Shown one piece after another: positions 1 to 12,687 of a stretch of 64,000 bases of DNA; within the stretch, counting starts at the first letter, position 1, and each line of letters starts with the position of its first letter. The translations under genes were made by a program, and so were the position numbers. Source of the stretch: Mantamonas sphyraenae (lineage: Eukaryota > CRuMs > Mantamonadidae); assembly GCA_026936335.1 (NCBI GenBank), contig JAPMXV010000030.1, positions 248,001 through 312,000 of the forward strand, written 5' to 3'. The notes under the pieces were generated by a model. It had not been told where the DNA came from, did no database searches, and worked only from the letters and a program-made list of their open reading frames with translations.

Positions 1-3000
1 TTCCCAGCAACGCCGCCGCCCACATCCACGCTCTTGGCTGCACGCAGAAACGCACCGCCGCCTCCCGTCGCAGGTGTCACCGCTCCCGTCGTCTTCATAC
101 CGCTCAGTGGCGTGTTGCTGCTCTCACGCCCAGGCACAACCAGGTGCGACAGTCCCGTGCGTCCGCTCCTTTCAAATTCCAGCTTGTTGTGTTTGTCAAT
201 GATACCCTTGCGCGAGAGCCCAAAGTCCGTCAGCTTCACGTGGCCGTCCGCCCCAATCAGGATGTTGTCCGGTTTCAAGTCACGGTGCACAATGCCCTTT
301 CCGTGCAGATACTCCAGCGCAAGCACCAGCTCTGCCACATACCGCTTCGCCACGTGCTCCTGCAACCGCCGCACCATTTGCAGCAGCGAAAACAGGTCTC
401 CGCCGGGCATGTACTCCATCACCATGTACAGGTACTTCTTCGACTGGAACGAAAAGAACAGCTTCACCACATAGTGGTTGTCCGTGCTGATCATGATCTT
501 CCGCTCAGCCTTTACGTGGCCCACCTGGTTCTTGCGCACCATCTCCTCCTTGCTCAGCACCTTTACCGCGTACACGTCGTCTGTGCGCACCTTGCGGCAC
601 AAAAACACACGCCCGTACGCTCCCCGGCTGATTGGCTTCAGCACTGTGAAATCACGCACTCGCGGAGGTTTGATCACATCCCTGCGTCGTGCTCTTCGAC
701 GTGACCGCCTACCACTGCTGCTGCTGCTGCTGCTACTGCTGCTACTGCTGCCAGTGCCCCTGTCCTTCTTGTTGTCGCCCCCCACACGTCCGTCCAGATG
801 GATGCTCGTCTGCACAAACTGCAACGTTGTGATCGCCTTGCGCTTGCGCCTGCAAAGCTTCTGCACACGCGCAGCCACAAACCGCTGCGCCTTGTTCAGC
901 TCCTCGTCCGCTGCAATCAGCCGCAACGATCGGATGCATTTTGTCATCTGTTTCGGCGCCTGCTCTGTGTTGTGACGCACACGACGCGCACGGCGCACCT
1001 GCGCCACAAGCATACGCCACGTCTCCACAGTGCGGCTCAGCAGCTTCTGCTCCTCTGATTCCTCCGTGTCCCGTGGCGAGTCTCGCCCGTCCTCTCTTTC
1101 ACCACTCACAGACGACGTCGTAGACGATGACATCGACGAAGACCGTGACTCATCCCCTCCTTCCTCTGACTGTTCCTCCAGCACAATCAGAGGTGTCTTT
1201 TGGCTCGGATCCCCTGCCCCCGGTGCCTCTGGGAACAGCAGGCTGTTGCCCAGCTGCTGCCGCTCCAGCTCGTGTATCTTGCTCTCCAGCTTGCGTTCAA
1301 TTACTTGCAGCTGCTGGTTACATGCAACCACTGCCAGCTGCGTCTTTTGCTCCGGCAGACACACTTTCACGTGCTCCAACACCTTTTCCGCAACCACCTC
1401 TTGCTCACACACGCGACACACGACCATCGGCTCACGCTCAAGTGTTGTCCCCGACCCACGTCGGCTGCCGCCTCCCTTCAACGCCCCGCGCGGGCTGTTG
1501 CGAGGACTGCGAGGCGACAACGCTCCCAGTACGGGGCTCTCCGAAGCAAACACTTCCGATGTCCCGCGTGTGATGGCAAGGGCGCTCGATCGCCGGCTTG
1601 CTGCATCCCCATCGTCATCCGCATCCATGGACGGCGACCCACGCACCTCGTGGCTCAATTTGCGTCCCCATGCAGAAACGCGGCTCACATCAAAGTCCAC
1701 CTCCTCCTCCAAATCTTCGTCCACGCTGTTCAAGCGGTTGGTGTTTGCCGACGCCCTGCGCAGCCCTTGTTGTTGTGCGTGCTTGCTCCTTGTTTTTTCA
1801 GTGCTCGTCGACCGCCCTCGCGAGTTGTCATCCACCTCAAAGTGCTGTCTAAGCGGCGTCTGCGGTGTGGATGGAACTTGAGCAGCCACAATGTCGCTCG
1901 TTCGCCGCGACAGCTTGTCGCTCTGCGATCCCTTCCCGTTCCTCTCTCGAGGGCTGTCGTCATCGCTTCTGTCGTCGTCGTCGCCCCACGGATGCTGGCT
2001 GTACCCTGCCGTCGCCGACGCCAACGCCACTGCAGTGCTTCCAAACGTGCGAATATCCACCTCACGAATGCTCGATGTCTTTTCCAGCGTCAACGGTGCC
2101 ACGCGCATCGCAACCGCCATTTTCTCCTTGGGCCGCAGGTCTGTCTGCGGTGGCGACGTCCTTCTGTGCTTCTCCTGCCTCGGCGTGCGCTCTTCTTCCT
2201 CCTCCTCCTCCTCCTCCTCCTCCTCCTCCTCCTCCTCCTCCTCCTCTTCTTCTTCTTCTTCTTCCCCTTCCTCCTGCCTGTCGTCGGCACTCAGTTGCAG
2301 CTCTCCGCTGTCATCCTCACCAAGCTCTCCTCCCGTTTCCAGCCCTGGCACGCGCAAGTCCAGTTCCAGCATTGGAGGTTCCTCGCCAACAAGACTGTCT
2401 CCGCTCGTGTTCGAGCCCGCAGACGTACGCCGTTCGTGCAGATGTTTCTCCGGTGTCGTCAGTGGTGTGATCGACGCGTCCGTCTCCGCTTCCTCCTCTT
2501 CCTCCTGCTCGGCGTCCGCAGACACGCTGTTCTGCATCTTCACGTCCGCAGCAACGCGTTGTTCACGGATCATGTCCACGCTGTCCACCGTCGTCGCACG
2601 CCCAGGCCTCTTGCGAAACGACATCAGCGACGCCACATACGACGCCTGTCCGTTCAGCGCTGCCTCGCGCCTCTCCTCGTCGCTATCCTCCTGCTCATCG
2701 TCTGCTGCCAGCTCGCTGTCCGACACGCTGTCGTGCGTGAACCGTGTGCTCGCATTCGACGACATGTCGCTGTCCGATCGATCTTGCCTCATGACCAACC
2801 CCTCACGTAGCGGCGACTTTGCGTACCGCACCTGCCGTGTGCCGTCGTCCGCCAGCAAACGCCCGCGTTCCAACTTTCCCTCTGAACTCACGCGCCTGCC
2901 TGCGTCCTCGTTCACCTCTCCATTTTCTTTTCGCAGATCGTTGGTTTTCGTTTTCCCCTTGGTGTTGCTCTCCAGAGATCCCGCACGTGGCCGTCGTCCG

Positions 3001-5542
3001 TGCACGGGCGACCGACCACTGTGGATGCTGCGCTTGGCCACTTCCAGATTGCCTGTGCCCGGAAGAAAGTTGTTCACTTCTTCCAAATCCAAGTGTGCAT
3101 GCACGTGTGTGTGTGTGCTTGGTCGCCGCTTTCGATCTCGGCTCTCCGGGCCGCTTGCGTACGCGTCCGACCCAACGCTGTTTGTGCGCTGGTGCGACCA
3201 GCTTGTGTTTGTGCCTGCCGTCGATGAACTGTCCATCTCCGATCCAGAGTCTGCACTCGACACCATCTCGTCAAACTCCGCCAGGAAGGTGTAGTGCGCC
3301 TCCTCGTCGTCCTCCTCCTCGTTGTTGAAATCAATCGCACGGATCAGCTCGTCCAGATCGTCCTCGTCGTCCAGTTTGTACACGCCCTTGGGTGCATTGG
3401 GCACCTGCTGGTGTCTGCGCTCATGCCTCTCCTGCACCTCGCGCTTGGCCGTCAGCAGCGGCTCCACCAGGCGCGAAATGCGCGAGATGATGCGCAGCAT
3501 CTTGGCGGCCAGATCTCGCCCAAACACCCAACCTTCTTCCCAGTTACTCTTGACCCGTTGGATACGTGTCACTACGTTTGCACAGATGCTCGTCAGCCGC
3601 AATTCCTCCAGCGAGCACATCGTCACGGTGTCGATGCAGTCCACCAGCGTGTCCAGCGCCTCCTTGTACGCATCGTCATTCCGGTCCATCTCCACAACCA
3701 CCTCTTCCATCACCTCGTCCCAATTCTCCTCTGGCTCCTGCATATGTGCAACCTCCAAGTCGTCCATGGCCCCAATGGCCGAGTTGGGACTGCTGTCTCG
3801 TAAACTGTCTTCGTCCTCCTCGCCCACAACCTCCAGCCGTTCCATGGTGGGCACGCTCGCACTGCGGTGCATTTCTCCGCCCGATGAGCCGTCGGAGGTC
3901 GAGCTGCGAGGTGTGACCACTTCCGAAGAGCCCGCCGAGTCTGTGCTGCGCTGTCGCGACCGTGGCTTGAAGTGGTTCTTGCGAAAGGCCACCAGCAGTG
4001 AGCGGATGAAATCGAGGTCGTTGTCCACGTGCCGCTTCTGGATGGCGATCTGGTCTTCCACGGGCAGGAGGGCAAGCGAGCCGTCCGAAACCACACGCAT
4101 GTCGCTTGTGCTCTTGCTGCGTTTTGCACGCGAGTTGCCTCCCTCCACCGTCAACGTAGGCAGCATTTGCCGCATGCCTCCGCCTGCGCTTGTGCTCGAC
4201 GCGCTCGTCAGCGTCGGTCGCGGGTCCGAGCGCGGCTGCCCGTTCACCGTGAAAGCCGACTGTGTGCGTACACGATTCGCCCATTCCGAAAACGGGTCAG
4301 GCGACGCTTCAGACTCTTCGTCTGCTTCGCCTCCACTGCTCGCCGTCTGTACCAGTAGCGAGGGCACACCCAGCTTCTGTGCCCTGCGTTGCAGCGGCGA
4401 CATCCCGCGCGGCACTGGCCCATCTCCGTCTCCCGCTGACTCTGTGCCCGATGAGAAGCTACCTCGAGGCGAACGTGCCTTGTTGGCCGCATCCGTTTTG
4501 CGCGCCTCAATGGCCAGCCGTTCCATGAGCGTTGCGCCCAGCGCGTGCATTGTGCTCAGCGCACGTCGGGGCGGCGGCTGTGCATTCAGGCCCGAGTGAG
4601 ACGTGGATGTGTGTGTGTCGCTTCCAGGAGATGTGTTGCCGTCTCCCAGGTCGATGCGAGACTCGGATGACGTGTGCCGCAGGCCCCGACCGGCGCGTTG
4701 CAGCCTGCTCAACCGCGAGCCTCCCATACCCTGCCCACGCTGGGGCGCAGAGCCTGGGCCTGAGCCGACACGTGTGCTCCGCCCATACAGTTCGTCAGAC
4801 ACCTGTGACTCGGACACGGATGTCACCAGTGGCTGTGTAGGCACCCCGCCCACTTTCTCCCGAGGACTGCTGCTGCGAGCCATTTGTTCTTCCGATGTCC
4901 AGCCCTTACCCATTCGCCCTGCGCTTCCCCACTTTCCGTTCCGTCTTCGCTCGACGTCATATGCTGTACAGGTGACCGTTCGCTCGACCGTGAGGTCACC
5001 GACGTGGTGCGCGTGCTTGCTGTGCTGGAATCCCGGCTCGCAGTGGTGCTGCTGCCGCCCAGGCCTGGCTCCGTTTCGTTGATACTGCTGCTGCCCCAAA
5101 AAGTGTGTGTCGACTTGGACAACGGCCCCGTCGGGCTCGTGGGCCCCTGCGCCGTTGGACTCCCAATGCCAAACTCACTGGCGCTCACTTTTGGACTGGT
5201 GATACTCAGAAGCGCCGTTGTGCGTGGCGAAGCCGGCGTTCGCCGACGTGATCGCTTGCCCGAGCTGCTCGATCGCCTGCTGCCTCCTGGCGACTCGCCT
5301 GTGGTCCTTGTGCTGTTGCCACTCTGCAAGCTGCCCATGTCAACGGGCTCGCGAGCACTGTCCAGGCCCGTGGAACTCCTCCTGCGTGTCGTGAGCCGCC
5401 CCTTGCCAGACGTGCGGTCGCTCCTTTCCGCTTCCTCCTTCGCGTTCGACAGCCCGCCTTCATCCATGGGCTGTTCGATCACGTCGCACTCCTCCTCGTC
5501 CACTTCGTTTGTCGGCGAACGTTGAGTGCCGTGTTGTGCCAT
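1..5542 (-). CDS. AGC-family protein kinase with C2H2-like zinc finger (IRE/RIM15/MAST type), 3' end cut by window edge
   Basis: Reading leftwards, the protein opens at the ATG at 5542, runs through more than 1,500 residues of Ser/Glu-rich low-complexity sequence, and reaches a kinase domain that leaves the window. Kinase hallmarks are a glycine loop (ISRGAYGRVFLC), the VAIK-like lysine (YAVKVL), HRDLKPDN near 270-300 and DFGLS near 215-230. After DFG the chain runs into a Gly/Ser/Thr-rich insert with no APE motif before the edge, as in Greatwall/MAST/IRE/RIM15 kinases. A CxxC...HxxxC finger (CRVCEQEVV...HVKVC, about 1360-1420) precedes the kinase, as in plant IRE/IREH1 and fungal RIM15. A poly-Glu run lies at about 2190-2265. 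The first segment (5542-4910) joins the rest only by a frame change; a 77-nt GT-AG intron at 4833-4909 (GTAAGG...CTACACAG, phase 0) solves it. Translation starting instead at an ATG near 4917 remains possible. A role in growth or nutrient signalling is inferred from the family. Confidence 0.8.
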
Positions 5543-5801
5543 CGGTGGTGGATGGGCTGTGGGGTTTTTGCTGCCAGCGGGAATGCAGGAAACTTGCGTC
5601 GTCTCGTTCAAAATTGGAAAATGACGAAATCCTGCGGTGTGGTGTGCACTATCAAACAATGCAACAAACACACGAGGCAAGGCTGCTGCAAACAGAGGCT
5701 GGCTTTTGTCTTTGCGTCCGGGGCGCAGAGCGCGCTGCCAGCGCTCCCAGCCCCAACCGAAACGTCGCCTTCCGTGCTCTTGACCGTCCCCCAAGTTTGC
5801 A

Positions 5802-8800
5802 TGTCCAAACACACGTCCAGGACACAGCAGAGGGAGGAAGTGCACGCCGAGCGGGAGCTTGACACGGCAGCCGGCGCTCGCATCGACGCCGTGTTGGCCT
5901 GGAACGACGACAGCGTGGCAACTCGGCCCTCGTCCACGTCTGCGCGCTCCCAGCATGGTCGACACAGCAATGGGGCAGGCGGGAGCAGACGGGAAGACAC
6001 ACACGAAAGTGGACACAGGCAGCGTGGACAGAGCAGGCAGAGAGTGGACTGGGGCCAGCCCGTGGTGGCAAACCAGCGGCTGGTGGACACTCGGCGCGTG
6101 CTCGTGTCCGAGGACAATGACAACGAACGACGCGTGGCCTGGGACATCAAACAGGAGGTGCAATTGCGAGAGCGATCGGCACACGTCAATCTGGATTATG
6201 CATTGGAGGAGAGTCTGGAGACAACGGGGAGCAAGCGACGCGGGCGCCGAAACCGTCCAACGGCCAGGCCGCCAATCCCCAAAACCGCCCCACCCAAGCC
6301 GCAGCTGCCCAACTTTGCCAAGGCCATGGACGAACACAGGAGTTATGAAAGCACTTTGAAGTGGAACACGCCCTCGAGCCCCGGTGGCGCACATGCCACC
6401 AACGGCCACGCACGCAAACCTGGCCGCAGGAAGAATCGCCGCCCACGCAGCGCCCCGTCCAAGACGCCCTCGTTTGCTCAACCCACCGTCGCCTCTGCCG
6501 CTCGCCACGGACGCAATGTACAGTCGGCCAAGCGTCCTTCGACTGCTCATGGCACGGCACGACCTGCCTCGGCCAAGACCCAACGGCCCGTGAGCGCCCT
6601 GTCCCGCTTGTCCTCGGCAAGCCGCGCCACCTACACAGGCACAGGCAACCGCGCAGACCGCGTGCGCTTTGTACAAACACACCACAGCGACGATAGGGAC
6701 TCTACACACAGGCCTCGCAGTGCCATGCAACCGTCCACCAAGCAGACGCCAGCGCAAAAGGTGCGTTCTCGCTCCGCCACCACGCGGCCTCAGTCCGCAC
6801 CTCTACGTCGCATCCCCACCACACCGGTCTATGCCAGCAAAGTACGCTACAAACACTCGCAAAGCAAGATGGATCTGAGGAATTCGCCGTATCTGGTGCC
6901 CGTAGAGGCACACATCCGCGTCAATCCGTCCGTTCGCTGGCGACGCAGACCAAAGTCTGCCACCATCGCCACGCAGACGTCGCCTGAACCCATGAGACCC
7001 GATCCACAGCAGCAAAACTACAACTACAATGCCAAGCCATCATCCAACCACAATGTACAGGACAGGACCAGCCATGGCAACAAGGAAAATCAAGATTCCC
7101 AGCTGCTCGAGCTGCTCGACGACGACGACGACGACGACGACGAGGAAGAGGACGATGCAACCACAACGACAACCACAACGACCACCACCGCCAACCAGAC
7201 AAAGGCGCACACGCCCCCTCCTGCGACCACAGGTGAACAAACGGGAACGGAGAACGACGACAGCGACGACCGCACCGTCACACCGCCCCGGCAGAGTCCA
7301 GAGCCCAGAAGTCCCAGCATCCGTGTGCAAGAATCCGTTGAACCTGTGGGAGCGCCCCATCTGAGCAGGAAGCAAGTGGAGGAACACACGGAGGCAACGC
7401 GGATCAGGACCGAGCAGGAGGACACGCTGTCGCCCTTGGCAGAAGCGCTCTCGTCTCCGTCGGCCCACCACGACGCAAGCACAGCCGACGACACACAATC
7501 TGTGGTTTCGATGCATTCCAGGTACAGCAGCAACCCGCAAAACGCAGAGGATTCCAAAGAGGATCTGTTTGCTCTCTTCACCGACAGCAACAACGAGTTC
7601 AAGATGGCCCTGCTTGAAGCCTTCCAGCCATGTGTATTTATGGATGGCGAGTTCATCATCACCGCCGGAGACGTGGGCAACGAGATGTACTTCCTGACGA
7701 TGGGCACCGTGGAGGTGTGCAGTCTGCAGGGAGACGTCTTCAAGGAGCTGGAGGAGGGCACCTTTTTCGGCGAGATTGCCTTGCTGTTTGACATCCCACG
7801 CACAGCTTGCATCAAGGCCAAGGGAGAGTGTGCGTGCTACATGCTCGAGCGTGCTGCGTTTGAAGATTGCCTCGACCGCTTCCCGGAAGAGGCTCAGAGG
7901 CTCAAGCGCGCCGCAGAGGCTCGCCTGACCGACTTTGGCGGCGAAGCCGGAGACGTGGACACCAAAGGCAAGGAAAGCGAGCATGGCATGGCCAAGAGCA
8001 GCAGCCGAATGTCTGCAGACGGCGAAAACACAAGCATGGAAGCGGCATCCAAGGCCAAGGGCTCCACAGAGGAGGGCCAGGACATCAACATCTTTGAAAT
8101 GCTGCTTCAGATTGTGTCCATGTTTACAGACACGCACGACGAGTTCAAAACGGCCATTCTGGACGAGCTGGAGGCGATGCACTTTTCAGCCGGCGAGCCG
8201 ATCATCCAAAAGGGCGAAATCGGAGACGCGATGTACTTTGTCACCGCCGGAGAAGTGGAAGTGGTCAACAACAAGGGGGTTGCCTTCAAGACGCTCAAGG
8301 AAGGCAGCTACTTTGGAGAGATTGCGCTGTTGTTCGAGATGAAGCGCACAGTCGACGTGCGCGCAAAGGGGGCGTGCTCGTGCTACAAGCTCACCCGCAC
8401 AGGATACCAACACGTGGTGGGGCTGTATCCTGAAGAGGCAAAGCGCATCACAGAAACCGCCAAGAGCAGGTCGGGAAACAACCCGGATGCGCCCGCAGCG
8501 CCTGTGTTCAGGCCCCCGCCACTGAAGCGGCAAAAGACGGTCAACTTGTTCAAGGAGATTGCACACAGGTGGAAGCGAAAGACGTTTGGGACAACAGAGC
8601 ACATGCGCGAGGTGGTGGAGGAGGCGATGGCCGACGAAGAGGAGCAGAGCAAACAACGGGCAAAGCGCAAGAAACGGAGCACAAAGCGCGGCCGCAAGGG
8701 CAGACCCAAGTCGGCACGGCCAAAGTCGGCTCGCTCACGCGTACGGTTCCACGACAAAACGGACGACATGGACGAACGCACACGGCGCCTGATGGAAAAC

Positions 8801-11487
8801 GAAGACGAACGCAAGCGGTTGCAAAAGAAGTTTGCGCAACGACGTGTGCGACGATGGGTTGGCGACGTGTTGGAGTGGATGCTGGATCACGATGACGACG
8901 GCCTGTCGATTGGCGACTACAGCGATGCGGAAAACGCGGAGTTTGAAGTGGATTTGGGCTCGCAGTGGTCTGGTGACTCAAGCGAGCCCGTGCGCTACGG
9001 CTTGGACGACGACGAAGAAGAAGAGGGGGACAACGCATACGACGTCGATGCAGACACGAACGAGGAGCTAAGCGAGGCATCAAAGAAGCGCGAGGTGTCC
9101 CGAGCCGAGAGCAAGGAGGCAAACGAACGCGGAGGAGCAGCAAGCAAGTGGGCGCTGCGAAGGCAACAAAGCGCACGCTCGAAGCGATCCAACGGAAGCG
9201 GAGTCAACTCCCCGCTGCTGGGAGAGATGACTGGTGAGGAAGACAGCGAGTACGGGAGCGATTTCGACGAGGAAAGCCAGTGGAGCGAGGTGCGCGAGAC
9301 CACGCCGCAACGACAACCAAAGGAAACCAAGTACGCACGTCGGGAAAAGGCGGCTTCGCGTGGAGCTCGCAAGACACGCACATGGGTGGCGCCGGTGCGT
9401 AGGTCGAACCAGGGCTGGGGCGTCGATCAGGGAGGCGTTGGAGGCGTGATCGAGGTGATCGATGACGAAGAGGAGGAGGAGGAAGAAGAAGATGAGGAAG
9501 ACGACGACGAAGAGCGTGATGGACAGGATGAGTTGACGCCGGGTACAGGAAGCATGATGCTGGACGACGGGGGACTCAGCGTACCGAAGGAACCGCTGCA
9601 GCCTTCCGGGTCGTTCTCACACGAGGTGGAACAACGGCTGAAGAAGATCGACGACATGCAAGCCATGCTGCAGGCGACGTCATCGACAGTGTCGAGTGAC
9701 GACAGGTCGGACCGCGAGGCCTCGCCGGCGTGGTCCAGGCGAGGATCGACGGTGGTGCACGAGGAGGCAAACAAGTACGGCGATTTGAGCAAACAGGAGG
9801 AAGAAATCCTGGCACAAATGATGGAAGAGGAGGAAGCGCGGCTTGTAGCAGAGGAGGAGGCGGAGAAAAGGCAGAAGGAGGAGCAAGAAGCGCAGGAAAG
9901 GGAGGACGAAGCAGCCAAGTCCACAAAGGAACAGGTGGAAGAACGACGACTGGATGCGCAAAAGAGAATGGTGGAGGAGAGGAAGGCACGCGTGGCAGCG
10001 AAGAACGCAGAGAAGAAACGTCTGGCAGAACTAGCCAACGAGACCAAGGTGAGCGTTCAGGAGAACGCCGATGAGGTTGATGATGAGAACGAGGCATACT
10101 ATGAGAGTGAGTTCGTGGAGAACGGCGAGGATTCACGAGGAGTGGATGACGAGGAGGACGCTGGCATGGATGGAGCAATGCGAAACAGGAAACAACGGAG
10201 GAGGAAGAACAAGAGGAGGCGGAGGACATTGCAGACACTTCAAAGGAAGAGGAGGAGGAAATGGACGAAGCGGCACGGCAGAAGGCAGAGATGGAGAGGA
10301 AGATCGCAGAGCGCAAAGGCGAAACGGGAAGCAGCAAAACAGGCTGCTGCAGAAGCGGAGGATGAGCCAGCCGAAGAAGCACCGAGGAAGCCCCCGAGGA
10401 AGCCCAGGAAGAGGAAGAGATGGACGAAGCAGCGCGGCAGAAGGCTGAGATGGAACGAAGATCGCAGAGCGCAAGGCGAAACGGGAAGCAGCGAAACAAG
10501 CTGCTGCAGAAGCGGAGGATGAGTCCACGCCAGCCGAAGAAGCACCGGAAGAAATACCCGAGAAAGCCCCCGAGGAAGCCCAAGAAGAGGTGGAAATGGA
10601 CGAAGCAGCGCGGCAGAAGGCAGAGATGGAGAAGAAGATCGCAGAGCGCAAAGCGAAACGGGAAGCAGAGAAACAGGCTGCTGCAGAGAAGCGGAGGATG
10701 AGCCAACCGAAGAAGCACCGAGTCCACGCCAGTCGAAGATGCACCCGAGGAAGCCCCCGAGGAAGCCCAGGAAGAGGAAGAGATGGACGAAGCAGCCCGG
10801 CAGAAGGCTGAAATGGAACGGAAGATCGCAGAGCGCAAGGCGAAACGGGAAGCAGCGAAACAGGCTGCTGCAGAAGCGGAGGATGAGCCAGCCGAAGAAG
10901 CACCGGAAGAAGCACCCGAGGAAGCCCCTGAGGAAGCCCAGGAAGAGGAAGAGATGGACGAAGCAGCGCGGCAGAAGGCTGAGATGGAGACGAAGATCGC
11001 AGAGCGCAAGGCGAAACGGGAAGCAGCGAAACAAGCTGCTGCAAAAGAAGCGGACGATGTTGTCGAGGAGAACAAGTCGGCTGAGGAATCACAGCACGAG
11101 GAAGAAGTGGACAAAGCAGCCCATGAAACAGCAGAGGCAGAAGAAGCGCAGCCACAGACCAAAGACGACGGACCCATCGATGCCACGACAACCACCACCA
11201 CCACGTCGACGTCCAGCGAACCAAGCGAGGAGGTTTCCACATTCGAAGAGATGCCTGTGTCCACGGAACCCGAGTCTGAGCCAAAGATCGAAGCGGCCGA
11301 CCCAAATGACAAGGAGGAAAACGACGACACAACCAACCATCAAGAAGACCAAGACGAGCAAAAACGCCAGCGCGAGGAACTCGAGCGCAAGCTGGCCGAG
11401 AAACGCCGCAAGAAAGAAGCCAGGAAGGCTGCTTTGCTCAAGAAGCAGCAGGAGCGTGAAGAAGCCCTCGTTGCGGAATCCCAATGA
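5802..11487 (+). CDS. Protein with two cyclic-nucleotide-binding domains and coiled-coil repeat tail
   Basis: The chosen start is the ATG at 5802; the frame is open upstream to 5522, but that stretch lies across the divergent promoter of the kinase gene. A basic, Ser/Pro-rich N-terminal third precedes two tandem cNMP-binding domains at about 7590-7910 and 8140-8450. Each carries a phosphate-binding cassette with the expected Glu and Arg (FGEIALLFDIPRTA and FGEIALLFEMKRTV), so both may bind cAMP or cGMP. Acidic and Lys/Glu coiled-coil segments follow, then a tandem repeat of about 50 residues built on MDEAARQKAEMERKIAERK at about 10255-11050. The frame changes at least five times inside this array (near 10180, 10310, 10385, 10460 and 10690), yet every segment encodes the same repeat, so one continuous protein ending at 11487 is likely. 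The partner or process is unknown. No kinase, channel or exchange-factor domain is visible, so it is not a PKA subunit of normal architecture. Confidence 0.8.
10255..11060 (+). repeat. Tandem minisatellite encoding a Glu/Ala/Lys-rich coiled-coil repeat
   Basis: About five copies of a unit of roughly 140-165 bp encode MDEAARQKAEMERKIAERK followed by AKREAAKQAAAEAEDEPAEE and a short EEAP linker. Copies differ by single-base indels. For example, one has CGCAAAGGCG where the others have CGCAAGGCG, and another has GAACGAAGATC instead of GAACGGAAGATC. The array therefore switches among all three frames while the peptide repeat stays recognisable. It lies inside the cyclic-nucleotide-binding protein gene. 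Confidence 0.85.
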
Positions 11488-11532
11488 TATTCCATTCTTC
11501 TTTCTTTGCATTCCACTCTTTCACTTCCCCTC

Positions 11533-12657
11533 CTACAGCATCCTGAACTGGCCTGATTTCGGCTCAATCAGGTCTGAGGAATGAATCAACGCCGCAATGG
11601 CATCGTACACTCGCTGAGACGGTATCATGGACATATGCGGCCGTTGTTTGACCCAATCCACGATAAATGGCCGCAGCACTCCAATCCCCTCCTGGTTGCG
11701 CTGCTGCATCTCCTGCTGCACGCTGCGAACACACTCCAACACCTCTGCCTGCACATCCGCGTCCATAATCAGCATGTACTCGTCTGCGTCCCGGTCCACA
11801 ATACTAAGCAGGCCCTTTGATGCAATCTTGCGTACCAGAGAGCCCAGTGATAGCCGCAGTGTACGCTCAGAGCTCGTGTCTTCGCCAAGGTTTGCTACAA
11901 TCTCCTTTGCCTCCTCCAGCTCGACCAGCTCGTCAAACAAAAACCTACGCCGCTCACCGTACTTTTCCATCATTAGCTTCCACATCAGCGCGCTAGCTTC
12001 CAGCATGGGCCTCTTTTTCTCCTTGTCCAGTTGCTGCTCAAGGCTGATTTGCTTGGCGCCACTTGCCCCGATCTTGGGCCGTTTCGTGTACACCTCGTCC
12101 CGCAGCTGCTTCATCTCAAGCCACCGCAGCGTTTCCTCATTCTGGTCCTTCACAGGCACGATCTGGTGCACGTTCAGCCTGTTGAACGAGTACCGCGCCA
12201 ACTTGCCGCGCACCACCACTTGCGCTCCCAGTTCGTAGCTGCCCACATCCTCGTACTCCTCAAACCCGTGCGCACTCAAGCTTCGCTTCTTCCACTGCAC
12301 CGCACTGCACACACCCGTCCCGTCGTCCACTGTGGTTGGTTTCCCCGCCGGTTGTCAGGAACCTTTGTCTGCACGCCCCATCCCCCCTCCCGCAAAGCAC
12401 TCACATAAATAGTACACAAACTTGGTCTTGTTCTCCACACCCACAACGATGCCACACAGCTCCGCCCGCGCCACAGCATGCCCGTAAAAGTCAAACGACG
12501 TCTCTGCGTCGCCGCCCGCGAAGCTCTTCAACGTAAGCAGCTCGCCACAGAACATCTTCACATATGACCAGAACAGCGGATCCAATCCCCAGTACCGCAC
12601 CTGCTTCGTCGCTTCCTGGATCTCCGGATTCTCCTCCTCCTCGCCCTTGGTGCTCAT
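11533..12657 (-). CDS. STN1: CST complex subunit STN1 (telomere-capping OB-fold protein)
   Basis: Two exons are 12657-12405 and 12329-11533, separated by a 75-nt GTGAGT...CCACAG intron (phase 1), giving about 349 residues. The STN1 OB-fold signature YWGLDPLFWSYVKMF is near residue 20, and the splice restores KFVYYLLDDGTGVC, the conserved DDGTG strand of STN1/OBFC1. The C-terminal part is helical and would match the winged-helix region. With CTC1 and TEN1 this protein binds telomeric single strands and promotes fill-in by polymerase alpha-primase in the nucleus. I start at the ATG at 12657; the frame stays open to 12951 but would then run antisense through TEX261 exon 1. The gene is head-to-head with TEX261 (30 bp) and ends 45 bp from the convergent cyclic-nucleotide-binding gene. 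Confidence 0.85.
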
Positions 12658-12687
12658 CTGCGTTGGCGCCGCCAACGCTTCCTCGCC
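12658..12687. promoter_or_regulatory. 30-bp gap between divergent STN1 and TEX261 start codons
   Basis: Only 30 bp separate the two inferred ATGs, so the 5' UTRs or promoters of the two genes must overlap each other or the partner's coding sequence. No TATA-like element is visible. This rests on both start choices being right. Confidence 0.35.

Noticed and set aside
2190-2265. TCC and other trinucleotide tracts as CRISPR-like or satellite arrays
   Set aside because: They are simple in-frame codon repeats (poly-Glu, poly-Ser, poly-Gln) without spacers.
1891-3294. Long + strand frame rich in Ser, antisense to the kinase
   Set aside because: It is the mirror of Glu- and Asp-rich kinase codons; no family signature, and the minus frame has a finger and kinase domain.
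4823-6757. 644-codon minus-strand open frame extending upstream of the kinase start
   Set aside because: Only the part from 5542 leftwards looks like the kinase N terminus; the rest is antisense to the well-supported cyclic-nucleotide-binding gene.
9576-11336. 586-codon Ser-rich minus frame and a 399-codon partner
   Set aside because: Antisense shadows of the coiled-coil repeat; low complexity with no domain.
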